From Lampris incognitus (lineage: Eukaryota; Chordata; Actinopteri; Lampriformes; Lampridae), in the NCBI RefSeq assembly GCF_029633865.1, contig NC_079224.1, positions 17,236,626 through 17,300,625 on the forward strand: a DNA stretch of 64,000 nucleotides, given 5' to 3'. The notes under the pieces are model-generated. The model saw only the letters and a list, made by a program, of their open reading frames with translations, made no database searches and was not told the origin of the DNA. Positions 55,966-64,000 of the stretch are shown piece after piece. Both the position numbers and the translations under genes were made by a program. Position 1 is the first letter of the stretch; every line of letters starts with the position of its first letter.

Positions 55966-57421
55966 CTTTTCCACTTCTTCCATATACAAGTTGGCCACTA
56001 CAGGTGAGACCGGGGAATCCATAGCACATCCATGCCTCTGCATATAGCACTGCCCCCTGTAGGTGAAGTACGTGGACTGAAGACATAGCTTCAGGAGCAG
56101 ACACACTTGGTCAGTGTTAAGGGTGGTCCCATTGCTGAGGGTGGGGTTGTTTTGTAATTTCGTAAGGACTACCACTGCTTCACCAACAGGAACACACGTG
56201 AAGAGAGACGTGACATCATAAGGGACCATTGTTTCATCCTCCTCCATAATGATGTCCCTCACCTTATCTACAGAATCCAGTGTTCTGAATGTGATGTCCA
56301 TTACTGCCTACCAACGGGTTAAGAATAGATGCCAGAAACTTAGAGATGTTATAGGTCACCGAGTTAATCATACAAACAATAGGCCGTAATGGCACATCCT
56401 GTTTATGTATCTTTGGTAACCCATACACACTAGGTGTAGCTTCCCCTGGGTATAATCTGTGGTACAAAATTCTGTCAATAGCATTGTCCTGTTCTAACAG
56501 CTTCAGACGATCTATCACTTTTTAATTATTTATGTTGCTAAGTAACGTCACAACTTTCTCATGATAATCTGTCTGGTATATTACGACAGTGCATCTGCCT
56601 TTGTCCGCCAGAGGGATGATGGATGTTATTGTCCTTACTGAGAGTCGTGATAGATTTCCTCTCGTCTCTAATGATGGTGGCGCCCTGAGGTATTGATAGG
56701 GAGGAACGCTGGTTTGAACGGGGAGTCAGAGGCCATGTGGGAACGACCATCCCTGAACGGGGGGCGGGGGGGGCTAAAAGTACATCTTTCGCCATTTTAC
56801 AACGCTGTGATTGCAGACATTCCTCAATCTCTGCGAATAGTGCACATGGCCATTGTAACCCTAGTTAATGATGACGGCTAATTTGCATATGAAACTGATC
56901 GTTGTTTCCGGTTGCTATGCCACTGTGTTGTTTATAAGGGTGGGGATACCTGCAGTCAGCTGAGACTGAAGAGGTCACTCAGATGAGTGGTGAAACGTTT
57001 CTGTCAATAAACCTTTCCAGATGAACTGATTCAACTTTCTCTGATTCTCTTGCCTGGATTATTGAGCATGCATCAAGACGACTGAAAGTAAATTTAGAAG
57101 AAAAAAATATATTTTCTCTCCTCTTTTAGGCAATGAAAATAAAGACAGGTTTAGGCTAAAGTTTTTTTTTTCACTACATTTTAGTCTCGTCTTTTTTTGT
57201 CAACAATATTGCATTTTGATATAGTCACAGATGGTGCCTAATGACGCCGGTGCTGTCTCGTCTTAGTCATGGATAAAGAGCTCGTGGACTCGTGGCCATA
57301 CATATTTTGTCATAGTTTTCATTAAGGAAATTAACACTAGTTTGAACTACTCACTGTGGAGGTAAATCAGCCAACAACACCACTGTACCTGTCTGTGAAT
57401 GTTCTCATTCATCCAGGTCAT

Positions 57422-57515
57422 GGTTATCCAAAGGAGTTGAATCAAGTGCAACTGATCAAGTGCAACGGATATATACCAAGTCCAGTTGCACTTGATTCAA
57501 CCCCTTTGGATAACC
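57422..57515. repeat. Inverted repeat, 33-base arms
   Basis: Left arm GGTTATCCAAAGGAGTTGAA onward (57422-57454), right arm the reverse complement (57483-57515) with one mismatch, 28-base loop. Confidence 0.9.
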
Positions 57516-57699
57516 ACTGTACCTGCATCATGTGCCACTGCTGAGGGCCGGGGAGGGGGGCAGTGGATTAAACCATTGTGAGGCAAAGGGCGGGGGGGTC
57601 GCAATCTTTTCAAACTTATAAATGCACCGTTGATTGCCTATAATCAGCACAAGTGCTTCATTGTGTATTATTAATATTATTGAAATTACATAGTTGTGT

Positions 57700-58300
57700 T
57701 TACAGTGATATGCAGTTTACTGTGATGCAATCAGGGATCACATTTTTCTCAGGATGTGGGGGTCGTGTCCTCCGTGCCCCCCCCTGGCATTTCCGCCTAT
57801 GTCCAACACACTTCAGAAAATACAGTCTCAGCTGTCTCTTCTTGAGGATACAGCTGATGTTGAGAGACCATGTGAGGGTGTCTGTGATCTGTAAACCGAG
57901 AAATCTGTCCACAATTTCACAGATGACCCATTAATGGAAACAAGAATATGATTTTCTCTGCTCTTTCTAAAGTCAACAATGGCTTCTTTTGTCTTATTGA
58001 CGTTTACAATGAGGTTGTTATCATGACACCATATGGTTAACTCTTCCGCTTCCCTCCTATAGGCCCTCTCATCACTTTGCTTATTAGTCCAATCACTCTG
58101 GTGTCATCTGCGAATGATGCGGTTGTCATATTTGGCAACACAGTTGTGTGTAAACAGACTGTATATTAGGGGGCTGAGAAAGCAGCCCTGAGGCACCTGT
58201 GTACTATCTCTGTGAGTTCTGTGTGAGTATATGCTCCCTATAAACAGGCGCCCAGCCTTCTTTGTATCTGAGGTGCTAAGGCGCTTCATTAGGACTTAAA
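57700..58300 (-). pseudogene. Rex1-like LINE fragment (minus strand)
   Basis: QVPQGCFLSPLIYSLFTHNC and VAKYDNRIIR at 58198-58104, then (shifted) wording for LIVNVNKTKEAIVDFR and DRFLGLQITDTLTWSLNISC with ILKKRQLRLYFLKCVGHRR. Same order as 46850-47230. Motif C falls on a frame break. Confidence 0.75.
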
Positions 58301-59977
58301 GAATGAATTAGAAATGCTGCATTACATTTGATAGAGGCCGTGCAAATGTGTTGGCAGTTTGGACCAATGTCTTTCTCCTCGTCTGTTTTTTTTTCTTTAT
58401 GTCTGTATGTTGCATTGCATTATGTGCGTCGGATCTTGTGCATGTGGGAGTCCACCTGCCAAATTACAGGACCAAAGCCTTTTAATGAGCAGGGATTTTA
58501 TATAACAGTCACTTAACCTTTTAATCACCCGTCTGTTTGCAGAAAAGCATTGTTATGATTGCATTAGGTATGCCGCGATAATTAGCCTCTTGTATTTTCT
58601 GGATGCCATTTCCAAAATGTCATCAGCGAAGGATCGCTCACCTGTCTGTTTCGTGCCACTCCAGTAAGTTTAATGCAGAGGAGAGTCTCTTCACAGCTTT
58701 TGAAAAGCTATTGGATAAAAAACAACAACAACAACAACAATGGTCGGTCGGTCATAACGGTTCAGAGCAGAATGCCAGAGGGTTCAGTGATTGGCTGATT
58801 GTCCCCACTCCGAGATATTAAATAATCCCAAGGTTGTTATTGTAACACGCATTCATCCAGTCATTCTCTCTATCCACTTAGTCAGGTTCGGGGTCGATTC
58901 AGGGAGCTGGAAACTTTCCCATCAGGCACTGGGGCTTAAGGGAAAGAAGAAGTTTCTAAATGTCACCAGTCCATCACAGGGGCCGTGATCAGTTCAGAGG
59001 CACCAATTCACTGAACGCGTGAACTGGACATACGAGTGTGAAATGTACACAAGCAAAATATGCAAACTTCTTTTGAAAAGTGTTTTTAAAGGTACAAACC
59101 TCAACACACACGGCAGCGATCCAACCCGCTTCGCTTTTGCCTTTGCTTTGGTCAGTGCTGCATCGATTTCAATTCATTTTGAGGCTTTCTGTTGTCTCCA
59201 TTTCTCAAACAAATTCACAATGTTGACTCTGCGGCAAGATATATCATACTTCTTGTAGCCACAGCCCTCCATATAGCCCCGGTGGTGCATGCCATTACGC
59301 ACTGTACCTTTAAATGTGGCATTTTTGAGATGTAAGCATGTTGTTTTTGAGACAGAAGGTGAACTAAGTAAATTTGAAAGGGTGCCATAACAATAATTTT
59401 GTACAGATTATATTATGTTAGATCAGATTAGATTAGATTAGATTAGATTTGTTCTCTGTTTGTATGTGGCACTGTGTGGCTCAAGTTTTGGATAACTGCT
59501 CAGCCGGTGAACACTAATAATTCGACCTCGTAGCTCAAATGACTCGCTGACTCTGGCTGTTACAGGTGTTTTCTCCTCGAGGTTCCTGTTTGTTCACGCT
59601 ATTTTATCTTATTTAATTTAGATAATAAATAGATTTGATTAATCAAACATTAACATTTTAACCTTTAAAACAGATTCTTCATTTGTGTGCTCCGCCGCTG
59701 CAGCAGAGGGATCGGTCTCCTGTGATAAACAGCATTATGTTTTCATCCACATGAAAATTGTAATTCACCATAATGACTTGTTGCCAGATGGTGAGTTTTC
59801 ATGAGTCACAGAGACCAGAGAACAGATAAAACGTGGGTGACGACCAGAGTTCACGGTTTCACGGGGCGAAAGGGCTGCTCATACGCTTCGCCTCTGCACC
59901 TCTCTGACAGCGCAGTGGAAAACCTTCCCAGGCATTGTCAGATGCAGGAATATTTCAGTCTACATGCCCTGCCAAGT
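58301..59977. other. No gene seen; degenerate SINE and small repeats
   Basis: (CAA)n at 58721-58741. 58845-59060 looks like a very degraded reversed SINE tail (GTCAGGTTCGGGGTCGATTC, CCAGTCCATCACAGGGGC). (GATTA)n at 59423-59450. No coding block recognised. Confidence 0.4.
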
Positions 59978-62404
<2,427 letters not shown>

Positions 62405-62625
62405 CTGTTGCCTTGCTCAGGGGCACAGGCAGGAGTATTAACCCTAACATGCACGTCTTTTTGATGGTGGGAGGAAACCGCAGCAACCGGAGAAAACCCA
62501 CGCAGACACGGGGAGAACATGCAAAGTCCACACACAGAAAGGATCTGGGACGACCTGCGGTTTGAACCCAGGACCTTCTTGCTGTGAGGCAACAGTGCAA
62601 ACCACTGGACCACCATGTCGCCCCA
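62405..62625 (-). mobile_element. tRNA-type SINE (reverse), head plus alternative tail
   Basis: Right side GTTTGAACCCAGGACCTTCT (reversed B box) and CCACTGGACCACCATGTCGC (reversed head). Middle AACCCACGCAGACACGGGGA. Left tail CCTTGCTCAGGGGCACAGGC. The head matches the DANA/mermaid type, but the tail is the one at 47500-47580, so the family has at least two tail types. Confidence 0.8.
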
Positions 62626-64000
62626 AAGAAATATTTTAATGTAAGCAAAGGAACATATCTGGAGAATTGAGGGGCTTACTGCATCCCAGAATTTAATGGT
62701 AATGCACTTGTACTGTCTCAACAAAAGGGCATACCAGGTTATTATATATGAGTCTACACTGACTTTCATATACATATGCTATCGCCTAAAATCATAATGG
62801 GAAAAGGGAGTTAATGGATATTTGCATGGTACTGTCTTGGGATAGTGATGAGGCTTAGCAATGTTTTTGCTTATATTTGAAGGTACTTCAGGAGAAACTG
62901 AAGGAGAGGTGTCCCTCAACAAACATTCAAACAGCTGGAGAAACAGAAAAAACAGACCCGATAAGTGAACACATCCATCAATGGGACACACTGTTCAACA
63001 GATTCTTGTTTTGGTATTCCAAACATCATTTATATAAGAGCAGACTTTGTGCCAGACTTTGCTTCACTTATTTGTGCTCTTGCGAATTCTGAGATTGTAA
63101 GACTGGATAGAATTAAAAGATGAAATGAAATTAAAAACAAACTTGGAAATGCAACTCTCATTACTTTCATCACTGATGTGAAAGCCTGGTGATTCAGATT
63201 GTTGGCAGAGAGATGGGAGACGAGTCAAAGCAGCTCCACAGGGCCCAAGCAAACGTGACAACTCAAAATGATCACACTCGTCGTTTGTCTGTGGCAAACT
63301 GAGGTGAAAGTTCAAGCTGAGAAGTGGTGGGAGACATATTAACCACTTTCCTCTACCGCGGGCATGTTGTGCAGTTACTCTAAAAACCGTCTTTGTACTA
63401 CAATGAAAATCCCAAGTCCAATGCACTGGACTTTACAGCACAACGCTTCATAAACTTAAGTCAAACTGAACTATTTTAGCATGAGAGTGACAGCGATGGG
63501 AGCATCCAGGTTATCCGTGTATCGTTTTAAGTGTTTGTTTGTTTACCTGTATTTCATTTCTTTTTTTATGGGGGGGGGGTGATGTGCCTCTGACCCCCAA
63601 GTGTCCAAAAGAAAAAGAGTTTAATATTAAAATAAAATCCATCAAGTATCTGTTTTGGTGAATGAATGGGTGAAAGGATTTATACCACAGCGTCCATAAA
63701 ACCCCTCACATCCCATAGAGCCTGTTGTGTTTACAATGACAATATCAGCATACACAATGACGCCTCACACATAGTGTTGTAATGGCAATTGAAAAGGTTG
63801 TGTAGACTATAACCTTATCATCATAAGGCAAACAAACCACTCTCAAACAAACAGCACAAATTCTTCTTCCACAACGTTGTGTCGTCATGCTCCTCACATC
63901 AGTGCAAGGCTACTTGCCACAGTCTGAATTTATGCTACCACGATTTATGTCAGCATGACAAAGTTGATGAAACTTTATCCAACCTAACATTTTGACACTG
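62626..64000. other. No gene or named repeat seen
   Basis: About 1.4 kb to the window edge. A G run at 63571-63580. Nothing else recognised. Confidence 0.4.

Larger units (their letters stand above)
54880..56840 (-). pseudogene. Penelope-type reverse transcriptase, broken
   Basis: In order on the minus strand: LSIPQGATIIRDERKSITTL, LYHRLYPGEATPSVYGLPKI, PLRPIVCMINSVTYNISKFL, VPYDVTSLFTCVPVGEAVVV (motif A), STYFTYRGQCYMQRHGCAMD with SPVSPVVANLYMEEVEK, SHWFRFVDDTWVKIKSQDVP (FVDD motif C), IKFTREDVKNDRLAFLDCEI, VDVYRKPA, then PMEIPYMAGVSEQ and, after the inserted repeat, VRVFSKHRVSVVFK and VPRHKQK. This order is characteristic of Penelope-like elements. Frame breaks near 56515, 56290 and at the two insertions. 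Catalytic Asp residues are kept. Confidence 0.85.
54870..57080 (-). mobile_element. Penelope-like element, interrupted
   Basis: RT coding on the minus strand from about 56840 to about 54885, preceded (56880-57060) by a leader typical of fish Penelope-like elements (GAGGTCACTCAGATGAGTGG, TGAAACGTTTCTGTC). Interrupted by a tRNA-like repeat at 55018-55141 and by a compound insertion at about 55660-55965. The GIY-YIG endonuclease that should follow is missing (3' end lost). Confidence 0.8.

Overview
This window reads as ray-finned fish (teleost) nuclear DNA. It has DANA/mermaid-like tRNA SINEs, RTE, L2, Rex1-like and Tx1-like LINEs, a Penelope-like element, several hAT relatives, and many long CA, CT and CAG microsatellites. 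Most of it is layered mobile-element debris. I see only one convincing host gene, an intronless hnRNP A0-type RNA-binding protein gene (52823-53755, + strand). All family names are from memory of the families; no search was run.

Layout. 1-6530: LINE and SINE fragments, including a nearly full-length but broken RTE element (2651-5566). 6531-12170: a decayed ZBED/hAT transposase with an intron (7925-9635), a LINE 3' region, and a minus-strand multi-exon coding remnant resembling fish SAMD3-like proteins (10574-11429). 13566-24457: a second RTE element on the minus strand, bounded by a 19-bp target-site duplication. It has been invaded by a 583-bp palindromic-ended element, by a 6750-bp DNA transposon with about 550-bp terminal inverted repeats, and by a THAP-like exon fragment. 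The 6750-bp element is the most interesting object here. It encodes (broken) a protein of about 1500 residues with two Cys/His modules, a FEN/XPG-like nuclease signature and a Cys-rich tail. This recalls the Academ superfamily.

24500-32340: inverted Tx1-like LINE pieces, then a hAT element related to GTF2IRD2-like proteins. The hAT is split by an L2-like LINE and by two SINEs that each carry target-site duplications. 32341-46690: mostly unannotatable sequence with a 21/24-bp minisatellite (34917-35423), a long CTCA/CT tract, several SINEs, and a miniature LTR-type element (about 39757-40220). That element has a tRNA-Leu primer site, a polypurine tract, and a tRNA-Asp-like module inside its repeat. 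46700-48003: Rex1-like LINE. 51566-52397: 5' end of a TTF-finger hAT. 52740-54380: the hnRNP A0 gene with GC-rich upstream DNA and poly(A) signals. 54870-57080: Penelope-like element interrupted by two copies of the tRNA-like repeat. 57700-64000: Rex1-like fragment, (CAG)57, a long CT tract, and a SINE.

How the parts relate. Nesting order can be read directly from interrupted reading frames and target-site duplications. In the large composite, the RTE inserted first and the DNA elements later. In the 26-32 kb composite, the hAT came first, then the LINE and SINEs. Nearly every mobile-element frame has stops or frameshifts, several being TGA where CGA is expected. This fits CpG decay, and none of these copies looks autonomous now.
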